Notes under the pieces: model-generated | Databases searched by the model: none | What the model saw: only the letters and a program-made list of their open reading frames with translations | What the model was told of the DNA's origin: nothing | Position numbers and translations under genes: made by a program | Shown here: positions 23,620-33,671 of the stretch, piece by piece | Numbering within the stretch: the stretch's first letter is position 1 | Layout: each line of letters begins with the position of its first letter | NCBI RefSeq assembly: GCF_002878395.1 | Contig: NC_061118.1 | Coordinates: forward strand, 87,157,359 to 87,221,358 | Length of the DNA stretch: 64,000 nt | Direction: 5' to 3' | Source: Capsicum annuum | Lineage: Eukaryota > Streptophyta > Magnoliopsida > Solanales > Solanaceae

Positions 23620-25270
23620 TGCTCAAGAAGCTTTACACCAAATATACGGAAAACCTCTATGCTACTGTAATACACTATAGCTCTCTAGACTGGAGTTACC
23701 TGATTACATGGGAGCAAAAACGCATTAACAAGGAAGCAGAAGGCTGACTGACATAAATTTAGAGGAATAGACATCACAATCAACCGAGGACAGGCAACCA
23801 ATACGAAATTAAATATGATGAATCATAAACTACTTATTAGTGATTAGTGCATCTGCCAAAATTGAAGAACAGCAACAGATAATGATGTCCAGATAGTCTC
23901 CTTATCAACTAAATAAGCACCAGAATCAGCCGACAAACAATAATTGTTCCCCATACCCAACCTTTCACTACAAGACAATAAGAAATAACAAGCAAATTAG
24001 TGGTTAACTCAGTATGTTAACTCTGCTCTTCATGTACTAGCCTATCTATTAGGCTATCAATTATGAGCTCAAATTGCAGGAGAAATAAATCCAAGAGGAG
24101 TAGTGAAGACTGACGAGTACATAGGACTCTGACTCATACTGTCAGACTTTCATTCTTTTCCAGCTATTTATAACACAGAATCTATCCAAACAGAAGCAAC
24201 AGTGAACAAACAGTACTAGACCACATAGAAGTGGAAACATTTCCTTTTTCATTAACCAAATTTGTTTAATAATTAAAACAATGCTACAATGTAAGGAGAA
24301 TTTACACTTAAACTTCAGATCCAGATAACTAGAAGAAGTGAGAACGAAAAGAAACTTAGTCTTTAAACTGTCTTCCAGACTACTTTCTTTAGGCTTCATC
24401 AGAAAATTGCTTACAACATACCCGGTGAAATCCCACAAGTGGGATCTTCGGAGGGTGGAGTGTACACATACCTTACCCCTACCTCGTATGTGTAGACTCC
24501 ACCCTCCCAAAATCACAATCTCCTAAAGGTTAAATGGAGCATCAAGCAAATATACAAGAACGTTTAACTTATTACAGAGGCATCGTATGCACAAACCAGT
24601 AGCTTTTTAAGTTGTGGCATAAAGAAAGTTGAGAGGCTACAGCACAATAAAAGTACCAAATACTCATCAATACTGATAGGCACCCAAAATTGACTAGATA
24701 GAAAAACCAGGCCCTGGTCTGCATAAAATTGTTTTTTTAGCTCCTCAACAACTCTCATATTCGTTTCCCTACAAAGTAGCAAAGGAGCTAAATCCCATAC
24801 CCTATATCTTCTTACCCTTACAAGAAACCAAGCCCTTTTGCACAAAACAGTAGAATTTCACATCCAACTTTATGATAATTTGGGGGGAAATAACAAGATC
24901 CAACCAAGCTATCATCGTCTTTGTTCCCCCTTTATCTTGATTTGGTTAAGCCAAACAATCCTTGACCTGCTTTTTGGTCTCAAGTCTAATAACAATACAA
25001 AAACATGAATCTGATGTTTGAAATAGAAAGTTCCATGAAAAAACATAAACATCAAACAAATATGTTTTTATAAACCCCTTATTTGCAAACTCCTAAATTC
25101 ATTCAAGAATGTTATAACGAAAAAAGAAGAAGAAGAAGAAGAGATAAGCTAGTGAAACCTTTTGCTTTGGGTAATGAATGACTTCACAGAGATGGATCCA
25201 TATATCTGCTGAGTGTTGGCTCTTTGTTTGATGATGTTTCTCCCATCTGGAAAAGTATTACTCTAGTACA
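23620..25270 (-). other. Upstream/5' UTR region of NF-YA, no coding gene recognised
   Basis: AT-rich, with only short ORFs lacking family motifs. It probably holds a 5' UTR intron. A stretch at 25100-25260 (minus strand: CT-rich microsatellite, short uORF-like ATGGATCCATCTCTGTGA) could be a 5' leader exon, but no splice sites were proven. Confidence 0.35.
24411..24510. repeat. SINE-like tail motif with strong hairpin
   Basis: GTGAAATCCCACAAGTGGG followed by GGAGGGTGGAGTGTACACAT and CCTTACCCCTACCTC resembles the widespread Solanaceae SINE sequence as I remember it. Arms 24450-24471 and 24486-24507 are inverted copies with one mismatch in 22 and a 14-nt loop. No full tRNA-like head was found. 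Confidence 0.45.
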
Positions 25271-25274
25271 TATT

Positions 25275-25290
25275 ACTATATATATGTTAG
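25275..25290 (-). promoter_or_regulatory. Possible TATA region of NF-YA
   Basis: An ATATATATA run about 20 to 40 bp upstream (minus strand) of the candidate 5' leader. Weak: such runs are common in AT-rich DNA. Confidence 0.2.
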
Positions 25291-26025
25291 TAGTATATTA
25301 TTTCCTTTGCTTTTCAAAATTCTCACATAAAAAGTCTTGCACAAAAGAGCAAAGGAAAAAACAAAAGCATTCCTTCAGCCATCACATGTAATACAAACAC
25401 ACTAGTCTCTTTTATTTTATTCTGGGCATGTTCTTGAATTTTGATACTCTATTATCTTGAATTTTGATACTCTATATGACTAGTTGTAGGACTTTGGCCA
25501 AGGATTTTTGCGTCTTCATTTAACAAAACACCCCCGCTCCCCCTTCCCGCTTTTCTTAATAAATGATATCTTGCAGAGGCGAATCTAGGATTTGAAATTT
25601 CTGGGTGCATTATAGTACTAGTGTTGTCAAAGGAGTGGATAATCCCTGAAACAAGACTCAAAATGTGTTGAGCACTCACCTCGTTTAATATGCAATTTAG
25701 GTTCTAATTTTTAAGACATACTTTTACGTGTCAATGAGGCTTTCTAACGAGATGAACACTAAACAATTGATATTTTACTTTATAAAAAACAATATTTTTG
25801 TTTATATATTTGTCATTCATGTTTATATTATTAGTTTTGGAATATATATATATTCTCCCTTTATGTCATTTTTCATTTAATCTCACCCTTTATTTGTATT
25901 TTGTGCTTAAACACAATGGATCTTGAAACTTTTTGCGTTTTTTGTTTTTTATAATACTGTGGTGCACTGATATTATCTTAACATAGACGTTAGCAAAACC
26001 TTCAGTGCACTGATATTATCTTAAC
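25291..26025. other. Intergenic between NF-YA and the pararetrovirus
   Basis: No gene. Contains an interspersed-repeat-like segment (GAGGCGAATCTAGGATTTGA near 25577) and a 26-bp-class direct repeat (CACTGATATTATCTTAACAT near 25965 and 26008). Confidence 0.5.
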
Positions 26026-27350
26026 ATAGTCGGATATTTCAATAAAATAGGTATATTTCAATAAAATAGTTCAATAATAAAATAGTTCAATAAAATAGTT
26101 CAAAAAAACAGAAAACAGTGAAACTTTCAATTTTGGATTTGATTTTTTGTTTATCAGTTTGTAAAAAGCCTACTCAGTACTCCCTCTATCCTACTGTTTC
26201 TTCATGTTATCATTCTTATAGTTTATATTTTCCCCAGAGTTTTTTTTTTTTTTTTTACTTTACCCTGTTCATCTCTTCCTCTTAATCTATGTTCTTAACA
26301 CCGTACTTCTTTAACCACACCCCGAAAAATTTTTATCTGGCAGCTAACAATCGTCCTTTGTCTATTGTGCAAACCTTTTGGACTAACAAGGCCAGAATTC
26401 CTAGGAATTTACAGGTTAATCCATCGTTGAGACTAAGAAATTAAGAGGCTAACCATATACTAAGGGTAAGAATTTTATAAACAGTTTAATTTACATGGTT
26501 ATGCAAAAAACTATTTAAAACATACATATAAGAACATGAATATAAAATATTTTTGTGGGGAAAATATGGGAATAAGAACTTACATGAAGTAACTAGGAGA
26601 GAGGTTTCTCTTTCGGGAACCCCCTAAAGATCGAATGGAAAACTTGAAGCTTTTATTTAAACCACGATGTTACAAAGTTTATACAAGAAAGACTGGGTTA
26701 GACAAGTTTTTTGGGAGGAAAGGTTTAAACATTTCAGGTGAGTTTGGAGGTTGGTTGATTTCACTCTGCCTTTCTACTACAAGATGTACTCCTTTTATAG
26801 GCAAAAATGTACATAAAGGTGTGGTTCTAAAGCTACTACGTGGCCGCAACATAATTGGCCGACACTTTTAGATAAGGGATAAGAAAGAAAACTTTAATAA
26901 TGCAAGTCGGGTACGCTTTGGGCCCATCGTCACATGCGTTATTAATTTTCTTTCAAACATATTTTGATGCGTGCTTCAACAGTTTTTCTTTCTTTTAGAA
27001 AGTAGTGATAAAGGAAGCACTCAGACTGACTCTGACTATTACAAGACATAAAGTGGGCATCCCCACCTGACCATACTAGCTAATAATACAAACTGTGACT
27101 ACTGTAGAGTATCTTTACGTATCCAAGTTGTGCAGGGCTATGGAGTCGAAGCTCATGCCTGAGTCGTCGTCTTCATATGGATCCTGGGCATCCTGGAATT
27201 GTGCAATATTATCTTCTTCATCTGATCTATCCGAATTATTATCTGTAGTATTTATTTCTGGCACAGCTCTGTCTGGATTAGTGGGCTGTTCATCTGGCTG
27301 TTCATCTGGTTGTTCATCCATGTATTTATCTTGTGTCTGTTTATTGAAAA
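26026..27350. repeat. Left arm of the pararetrovirus inverted repeat
   Basis: Pairs with 32974-33906 in reverse orientation. Roughly seven to ten substitutions were noticed over the shared viral 730 bp by eye. Both arms include about 200 bp of non-viral flank (26026-26239). The left arm has about 377 bp (26257-26634) that the right arm lacks. Confidence 0.9.
26793..26799 (-). promoter_or_regulatory. Viral TATA box, left arm
   Basis: TATAAAAGGAG context on the minus strand, the form of a 35S-type pararetroviral promoter. A CCAAT-like motif lies about 60 bp upstream and a TGACG motif further up. Transcription would run left, past AATAAA near 26650, toward the NF-YA gene. Confidence 0.6.
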
Positions 27351-28308
27351 ATCTGTCTAGAGTCTGTTTAATTATTGTCTCGATTGTCTCATTTTTCTTC
27401 TTGGAGATTAAAGTCTTCTTTAAGGTCCTATGTCCAGATTTTGTTGATTTAGCTTTTGATGAAGAACATCCTTCATCCTCACTTTTTGGCAAAGTGACAG
27501 CCATTAACGGATTTGATTTGTCTTTACCGGTCACCGTTTGAACCGGACTAGCTGTACCAACATTCGGTACAGTAGATTTTTGAGCATTTATTGGGAAATG
27601 CACACCCTTCTTATCCATTTTTTGAGGAGATGGAGAACTCTGAGCTGGGGTCTGAGTTTGTGCATCCGTTTTGCTAACTGGAGTCTGCTGTCTGAGTTTT
27701 GTTTCTAACATTTGTATTTTTTTTATCAGTCTTGTGTTTTCCATGAGGAGTGACTCCTTTTGGGCATTTAGCGTTTTGAAGTTTTCCGTTATAGAAGAAC
27801 AGTGGTTGCAAAAAATAATCTTTCCAGTTTCTTTTTGCAAATTATAATGGGGTATCTGGTCTGGATTTTGTCTAAGAGAAGAAGATATGTAATAATTTGG
27901 TCCTAAATATCCCCTAGCATGATTAGTGGCTTCTGTGAAATCATTAAAACCTTTAAAAAGAGGGGCTTTGAAACCTTGTATGGAGTCTAATACTTCTAAC
28001 CATGTTTGGAAAATGTCATTAGTTTTTCCATGAATTACTACATAGTATTTAAAACGAGGCCTACTTTTTTCGGCCATGTAATGACATAAAGCATTCATAG
28101 ATGCCATGAAATGATTACGATTTTGTCTATTATAAGAAATCCAGAGGCTATCTACTAAACACCTTTGGGGTCTGTCTAAAACGTAGTCTGGTCTTACTCT
28201 AAAAGATATATTGCTTTCAGGGTATGCAATTAAATTAAATGGTCCGAAATGAATTCTTTCCATTGTCTCGAGGGATTCTAATGGTCTAAAATTTAAGTTA
28301 CCTAACAT
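27115..28308 (-). CDS. TAV / viroplasmin (inclusion-body, translation transactivator) protein
   Basis: 397 codons, open. In caulimoviruses this protein builds the cytoplasmic inclusion bodies where virions assemble and allows re-initiation on polycistronic RNA. The viroplasmin-type core is visible at residues about 85-140 (YYVVIHGKTNDIFQTW then FKAPLFKGFNDF and GYLGPNYYIS). After it come a small Cys/His patch (FCNHC), a coiled-coil stretch (residues about 180-210, LMENTRLIKKIQMLETKL), and a long Ser/Thr/Pro/acidic tail with a triple DEQP repeat. The start at 28308 is an ATG 6 nt after the stop of the 22-codon ORF. Its last 80 codons recur in the right arm of the inverted repeat, with a Glu to Lys change. 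Confidence 0.85.
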   Translation of the reverse strand: MLGNLNFRPLESLETMERIHFGPFNLIAYPESNISFRVRPDYVLDRPQRCLVDSLWISYNRQNRNHFMASMNALCHYMAEKSRPRFKYYVVIHGKTNDIFQTWLEVLDSIQGFKAPLFKGFNDFTEATNHARGYLGPNYYISSSLRQNPDQIPHYNLQKETGKIIFCNHCSSITENFKTLNAQKESLLMENTRLIKKIQMLETKLRQQTPVSKTDAQTQTPAQSSPSPQKMDKKGVHFPINAQKSTVPNVGTASPVQTVTGKDKSNPLMAVTLPKSEDEGCSSSKAKSTKSGHRTLKKTLISKKKNETIETIIKQTLDRFFNKQTQDKYMDEQPDEQPDEQPTNPDRAVPEINTTDNNSDRSDEEDNIAQFQDAQDPYEDDDSGMSFDSIALHNLDT

Positions 28309-28314
28309 TGTCTG

Positions 28315-28383
28315 TTAGTAAGCCTCTGAAGACGAAGCTACACCTTTGCCTTTGTCTGCAGGAGGTTGTCCTGTTGGTCTCAT
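28315..28383 (-). CDS. 22-codon ORF between polyprotein and TAV
   Basis: The ATG at 28383 lies 31 nt after the polyprotein stop and the TAA ends 6 nt before the TAV start. The peptide begins MRPTGQPPADKGKG. No family match is known to me. Its position fits a spacer ORF in a re-initiation chain on a polycistronic viral RNA, or plain leftover sequence. Confidence 0.3.
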   Translation of the reverse strand: MRPTGQPPADKGKGVASSSEAY

Positions 28384-28414
28384 GCTGAAAACAAATGAGT
28401 AGGATTAAAAAAAC

Positions 28415-31400
28415 TTATTTATTTATTCCTAGTTGTAGTCTACTTAACTGGTCAGCTAATTCGTTCTCTTTTCCTTTGATATGTTCGAATACTATATTCT
28501 TATAAACAGATATGGTATCTGTAAAATTTAGCCATCTTCGTCTACTACTAGTTTTGTCGTTTATTTTTTGATGAAATTTAACTATAGCTTCACAATCTGT
28601 TCTGACTAAAATTTCTTCTTTATTTAGTATATATAGTTTAAAAGCATTTAAACCATATATGATAGCTAATACCTCTAAGTCTATGGCGCTCATGTTTCCT
28701 TTTTCTTTATACGCGCCACTTTGATATCCACATATTTGTTCTTCATTTTTATTACTATATTTATTAGGTCTTGCTTTTAAAATAGCTCCCCATCCTAAGT
28801 CACTTCCGTCTGTTTGAATAATTAAATAGTCTGATTCTAAAGGAATTTTTAGGTCCGGGATATTGTTGATTTTTCCTTTTATTTTTTGGACTAATTTAAT
28901 ATCTTCTATATTAAAATGTTTTTGTCCTTTACTACCTGTTTTTGCATATAATGGTCCTGCTATTTTTCCTAAATCTTGAATAAAATTTCGTGCATAATTT
29001 ACTAATCCTAAGAATTTTTGTAAATCTTTTGTTGTTTCTAATTTATCTGGCATGTCTAGTACCTTTTTTGCTATGTGTGGTTGTAGTTTTATTTTTCCAT
29101 TTCCTAGAGTTATTCCTAGAAAATTAATATAAGTTTTACATAACTCCATCTTCTTTTTACTTATTATTATACCATGTTTAACAAATAGTCTGAAAATTAC
29201 TTGTAAGTGTCCTAAATGTTCTTGCATGGTTTGACTAAATACTAAAATATCATCTACATATACTAAGATAAAATGTTTATATTCTCCAAATATGTTATCC
29301 ATTTTTCGTTGAAAAATGGGCGGAGCTGTTTTTAATCCAAACGGCATGACTAACCATTCAAAATGTCCGCTTGGACATGTGAATGCGGTCCATTCTATGC
29401 TATCTGGATGCATTTTGACTTGCCAGTAGCCTGACTTACAGTCAAATTTACTATAAACCTTTTTATTTTGAATTCTATTGATTAACTCACTTTTATCTGG
29501 TAGTTTGTAAGCATCTGTTCTAGTATTATCATTTAATCTTTTGTAATTAATTACCATACGAGCTTTACCTCTTACTTGTTCACTATGATTTCTTACCATA
29601 AAAGCCGCTGATCTATGTTTAGAGGTAGATCTTCTTATTACTCCTAATTGTAAGAGTTCCTTTATCTGTGTATCAAATTCTTTAGTATCTTCATTATTTG
29701 CTTCTATAGGTGCCGTTTTTATTGTATATTCTAAATTAATTATATCTAATTTACACATTATCTCATTGGCTTCCCAATGGGCTAATGGTCTTTCTCCTAT
29801 TATCTCCATTTCGTCTAATATAGATATTATATTTTCTAAATCTTTTGGACTGTTTATTATTCCTATTTTATTTATTCCTTTCCTAAAATTATAAAACTGA
29901 GTTTCTATATTTATTAGGGTATAGTCTTTTTCGATATCTGTTAAGCATTCTTGTCCTTCTGCATTAAGCAGAGTATAGCTTTTAACTTCTTCTAGGTTTT
30001 CTTTTATATTTTTGTCTTCTTTTGACAGGTTGCTGTTTTGGCATTGATTGGTTTGGCAACTGTCGCAACACGGTTCTGGAAGCAGTCTAGTTTTATTTGT
30101 GTTTAGTGTTCTATATACTGTTGGTAATGTTACTGTTTGTACTGGTGTATAAGTTAAATTTTTAAAGAGCATTATTCCATCTCTTGTCAAGAGACATCCT
30201 CCTTGATTTTGTATACAAAATCTTAATCCTATAACAAAATTTGATCCTATATTTAAATCTCGTGCTAATATTTTATTAACATTGTAAACTGGGTTATAGA
30301 ATTGATTGCATGTATTTAAAAAACTTAGTTGAGCTTTCTCTATATAATAATTATAGATGTTGTGTGATCCATCCATTTGAGTAGCCATTATAGGCTTTTC
30401 AAGTATTTTTAATAAGTGTTCTGGTACTATTTCTTTATTGATTAAACAGCTAGTACATCCGGGATCTACTAATGCTAGAGTTTCTATTTCTATATCTTTT
30501 ATTTTGATTTTTACTAAGACCTTAATGGTAGAGAATTCTTTATCTTCGTTACATATTAGAGTAGTACTAGTATCTTCTAAATTCATAAGTTCTGCCTCTA
30601 ATTTCTCTAAATGTACTACTTCTTGGGTATCTGTTTCTTCTAAGGTGATTTTTGTTTTTCCTTTTTCTAGAATAGTTAATCTTTGTTCTAAATCGTTTAA
30701 TCGGGTTTCTAAAGTAGATACCCTTAGGTTTAGGATTTGATTGTTAGTGTATTTTTGTCTGTTATTTATTTTTGATTCGACTTTTATTTTTAAAGTGTTT
30801 TCTATACAATTTATACATGCTTCTAGGTAACATTTTTTACATTTAGCTCTGTTGTCTTTACTCGGATACCAATTACAGATACGGCATCTATTACTATCTA
30901 GACCTTTATTTCTTTGAAACTTATGTATACATTCTTGATTAACATTCATTAGATTATTAATCGTTAGGTTGCTTAAGTCTAAATCTTCTATTTCTTGACC
31001 TAGCTCATTAACTAGGTTATCCTCGTCTGATTCAGAAGAGTCAGTTTTTAGATTATCTTTATTATTTATGTCAATACTTATTATTGAGCATATACTTTCT
31101 GTGTCGGACATATATTCATCTACGTTTAGTAAAGTTTCTTGAAAATCTTCTATTAGTTGAGAATTTGTAGTTCTATTATTATTTCTCTTAGGACATACGT
31201 TGGCTAGATGATCTATACTGCCACACGTGTAACATTCTAGTTTATTTTTATAATTTATGTCGTTTCTATATTTTCTAACATGTCGATCTCTATTCAACCA
31301 AGGTTTTTTAGCTTTTGACTTTCTTAAGAAGTATTGTTTTCTACTATATGGTGTCTGATTATTTCTTTTCTTATACCTTTTATGTTGTTTCTGATCATAA

Positions 31401-32902
31401 TTTTGGGTTGTGTATATAACAGATTTACAGAAATTCATTTCATTTCTTTTCAATTGTTTTTGTATTTGTATGTTCGTACATTTTTCTGTTAATATATCCA
31501 TTATATGTTGCGTTCTATGTCCTATTGTCCATTTTAAATTTGGGTTAGCAACTACGCCATCTCTCTTATACCATCTATCTTCTATTTCTCTTCCTAAGGC
31601 TCCTGGTAATTTATTAAATAATTTTTTGCCCAATTCTTCATTAAATGTATTTCCACTGACAGTACAATAATAGAAGTAGTCTTGTAGGAATTTCTTTATA
31701 TATACCCAATGTGAAATGCTTAATTGTTCTAATTTTATTAATGCTTCCTTTTGTAGAGCTAATAATCCACTATTTGGATCTTTTCCTGTTAATAACATAT
31801 GCATTTTATTTGTAAAATTATAGGGATTTGGCCCCATACTTAATAGAACCTGGAAGTCATATGGGCAATTTGTCTTAAAACTTTCCCATGTAGCCTTTGC
31901 AGATTCTCCTAGAAAAGTCTCTAAATATTTATACATTGTTTCTGTGTCTGTTTCTGTATAATGTCTTAAGTAATCTGCAGCTACTATTCCTTTCCATAAG
32001 TCTATTACTGTATCCCACATTTGGGGATCGTGTGCTGCTATATTTAAAATTTTTCCTTTACTACCACCTTCTTGTAGTTTAATTGGTTCCTCTATCGGCA
32101 TTCTCTTTCCTGCTGGTTTTATATGATCGCCCCTAAGTTCTGTATCGGGGTTTATCCTAATTGCTGGTCTTCTAGGTACATTACCTGTACTATAATCTAT
32201 TGGTTGAGGATTAGGGTTTGTCTGTTGGAATGGGCTAGCACTCGAGGAGCTAGTTGGTTCTAATTCTGCTAGTTCTTTATAACTGATAGTAGAACTTAAT
32301 ATAGAAAGTGTGTCTTCATCTTTTCTTTCACAACTTGTTTTGTTATTTCTATATCCGAAATTATCATTTCTTTCTAAGCAATTTTTGAAATGTTCTACAC
32401 ATTCTTCAATTTTCATGTCGTCTTTTAGACATCCTTTACATTTAAAAGTTATATTTTTATATTCTTCTGCTAAAGTTTCAGCCTTTTCCATGGCCATGTC
32501 TACTTCATATCCTTCTTGTAGGACTTCGATATTCATAAACTCGCTTTCTGTTTCTATATTACTTTCGGTTTCGTCGTCTAAATTTCTTTTGGCTGTGTAG
32601 TTATAATTTGTAAACCTTACCGAAGTTTCTCCTTTACTTGTAGTATATAAAAGATGAGAGTCTGGAGTAAAAATTTTTGGTTTAGTAAATTTATTTAAAT
32701 TCCATTCTAAACCTGCGTATATTTCGGGATCTATTTTTATTGGTTTTATTAAACTTATGCCTTTGTTTCCCATTATTTCAACTACATCATTTACTTTTAA
32801 TTTAAACTTCGTATTACTACTTAAAGTTAATTTTCCAATAAAACCTATGCACATTAGTAAATTATTTCCGCTATTCATTTCTTCGTATCCCCTAGGGGAC
32901 AT
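28415..32902 (-). CDS. Pararetrovirus polyprotein: coat protein, protease, RT, RNase H
   Basis: 1495 codons from the ATG at 32902 (seven codons lie upstream in frame, no ATG), without a stop. Residues 1-110 unrecognised; Cys/His cluster about 155-175 (C-x2-C-x9-C-x2-H-x3-C); coat-protein region about 260-530; basic stretch then CCHC knuckle CYTCGSIDHLANVC (C557, C560, H565, C570); second Cys-rich block about 670-705 (CRIC, CKKC, CINC); coiled coil about 722-750; protease with D-P-G at 813-815 where D-T/S-G is usual; RT with YVDD at 1215-1218; RNase H with TDGS, DLEV, RTDC and ADQLS. No movement-protein domain recognised. The start abuts a 51-bp palindrome and a rearrangement, so the natural N-terminus is uncertain and no viral promoter faces this ORF. 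Confidence 0.88.
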   Translation of the reverse strand: MSPRGYEEMNSGNNLLMCIGFIGKLTLSSNTKFKLKVNDVVEIMGNKGISLIKPIKIDPEIYAGLEWNLNKFTKPKIFTPDSHLLYTTSKGETSVRFTNYNYTAKRNLDDETESNIETESEFMNIEVLQEGYEVDMAMEKAETLAEEYKNITFKCKGCLKDDMKIEECVEHFKNCLERNDNFGYRNNKTSCERKDEDTLSILSSTISYKELAELEPTSSSSASPFQQTNPNPQPIDYSTGNVPRRPAIRINPDTELRGDHIKPAGKRMPIEEPIKLQEGGSKGKILNIAAHDPQMWDTVIDLWKGIVAADYLRHYTETDTETMYKYLETFLGESAKATWESFKTNCPYDFQVLLSMGPNPYNFTNKMHMLLTGKDPNSGLLALQKEALIKLEQLSISHWVYIKKFLQDYFYYCTVSGNTFNEELGKKLFNKLPGALGREIEDRWYKRDGVVANPNLKWTIGHRTQHIMDILTEKCTNIQIQKQLKRNEMNFCKSVIYTTQNYDQKQHKRYKKRNNQTPYSRKQYFLRKSKAKKPWLNRDRHVRKYRNDINYKNKLECYTCGSIDHLANVCPKRNNNRTTNSQLIEDFQETLLNVDEYMSDTESICSIISIDINNKDNLKTDSSESDEDNLVNELGQEIEDLDLSNLTINNLMNVNQECIHKFQRNKGLDSNRCRICNWYPSKDNRAKCKKCYLEACINCIENTLKIKVESKINNRQKYTNNQILNLRVSTLETRLNDLEQRLTILEKGKTKITLEETDTQEVVHLEKLEAELMNLEDTSTTLICNEDKEFSTIKVLVKIKIKDIEIETLALVDPGCTSCLINKEIVPEHLLKILEKPIMATQMDGSHNIYNYYIEKAQLSFLNTCNQFYNPVYNVNKILARDLNIGSNFVIGLRFCIQNQGGCLLTRDGIMLFKNLTYTPVQTVTLPTVYRTLNTNKTRLLPEPCCDSCQTNQCQNSNLSKEDKNIKENLEEVKSYTLLNAEGQECLTDIEKDYTLINIETQFYNFRKGINKIGIINSPKDLENIISILDEMEIIGERPLAHWEANEIMCKLDIINLEYTIKTAPIEANNEDTKEFDTQIKELLQLGVIRRSTSKHRSAAFMVRNHSEQVRGKARMVINYKRLNDNTRTDAYKLPDKSELINRIQNKKVYSKFDCKSGYWQVKMHPDSIEWTAFTCPSGHFEWLVMPFGLKTAPPIFQRKMDNIFGEYKHFILVYVDDILVFSQTMQEHLGHLQVIFRLFVKHGIIISKKKMELCKTYINFLGITLGNGKIKLQPHIAKKVLDMPDKLETTKDLQKFLGLVNYARNFIQDLGKIAGPLYAKTGSKGQKHFNIEDIKLVQKIKGKINNIPDLKIPLESDYLIIQTDGSDLGWGAILKARPNKYSNKNEEQICGYQSGAYKEKGNMSAIDLEVLAIIYGLNAFKLYILNKEEILVRTDCEAIVKFHQKINDKTSSRRRWLNFTDTISVYKNIVFEHIKGKENELADQLSRLQLGINK

Positions 32903-32975
32903 AATATTAAAATAGGAATCCAAACTAGGGGATACGAAGAAATGAATAGCGGAAATAATTTACTAATGTGCATAG
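32845..32975. repeat. Perfect palindrome, 51-bp arms
   Basis: 32845-32895 and 32925-32975 are exact inverted copies separated by 29 bp (32896-32924). The left arm codes for the beginning of the polyprotein; the right arm is an inverted duplicate that then joins the inverted TAV tail. Confidence 0.95.
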
Positions 32976-33213
32976 ATTTTTCAATAAACAGACACAAGAT
33001 AAATACATGGATGAACAACCAGATGAACAGCCAGATGAACAGCCCACTAATCCAGACAGAGCTGTGCCAGAAATAAATACTACAGATAATAATTCAGATA
33101 GATCAGACGAAAAAGATAATATTGCACAATTCCAGGATGCCCAGGATCCATATGAAGACGACGACTCAGGCATGAGCTTCGACTCCATAGCCCTGCACAA
33201 CTTGGATACGTAA
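32976..33213 (+). pseudogene. TAV 3' fragment (inverted copy)
   Basis: Reads the last 79 or so codons of TAV (KQTQDKYMDEQP to HNLDT stop). No ATG of its own at the natural place; it is a by-product of the inverted duplication. One residue differs (DEK instead of DEE). Confidence 0.88.
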
Positions 33214-33529
33214 AGATACTCTATAGTAGTCACAGTTTGTATTATTAGCTAGTATGGTCAGGTGGGGATGCCCACTTTATGTCTTGTAATAGTCAGAGTC
33301 AGTCTGAGTGCTTCCTTTATCACTACTTTCTAAAAGAAAGAAAAACTGTTGAAGCACGCGTCAAAATATGTTTGAAAGAAAATTAATAACGCATGTGACG
33401 ATGGGGCCCAAAGCGTACCCGACTTGCATTATTAAAGTTTTCTTTCTTATCCCTTATCTAAAAGTGTCGGCCAATTATGTTGCGGCCACGTAGTAGCTTT
33501 AGAACCACACCTTTATGTACATTTTTGCC

Positions 33530-33536
33530 TATAAAA
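33530..33536 (+). promoter_or_regulatory. Viral TATA box, right arm
   Basis: GCCTATAAAAGGAG context, with GGCCAAT about 60 bp upstream and TGACG at 33396. It faces rightward, away from the polyprotein, into non-viral flank. Confidence 0.6.
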
Positions 33537-33671
33537 GGAGTACATCTTGTAGTAGAAAGGCAAAGTGAAATCAACCAACCTCCAAACTCACCTGAAATGT
33601 TTAAACCTTTCCTTCCAAAAAACTTGTCTAACCCAGTCTTTCTTGTATAAACTTTGTAACATCGTGGTTTA

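Noticed and set aside
24142..24845. Minus-strand ORFs of 93-124 codons upstream of NF-YA
   Set aside because: No conserved motif, overlapping SINE-like sequence; more likely leader or intron DNA.
27095..27541. 148-codon plus-strand ORF
   Set aside because: Antisense shadow of the TAV gene; its twin at 32925-33233 is the same shadow in the inverted arm.
32903..32923. Longer polyprotein start at 32923
   Set aside because: That codon is TTG and lies in the palindrome spacer; the first ATG in frame is at 32902.
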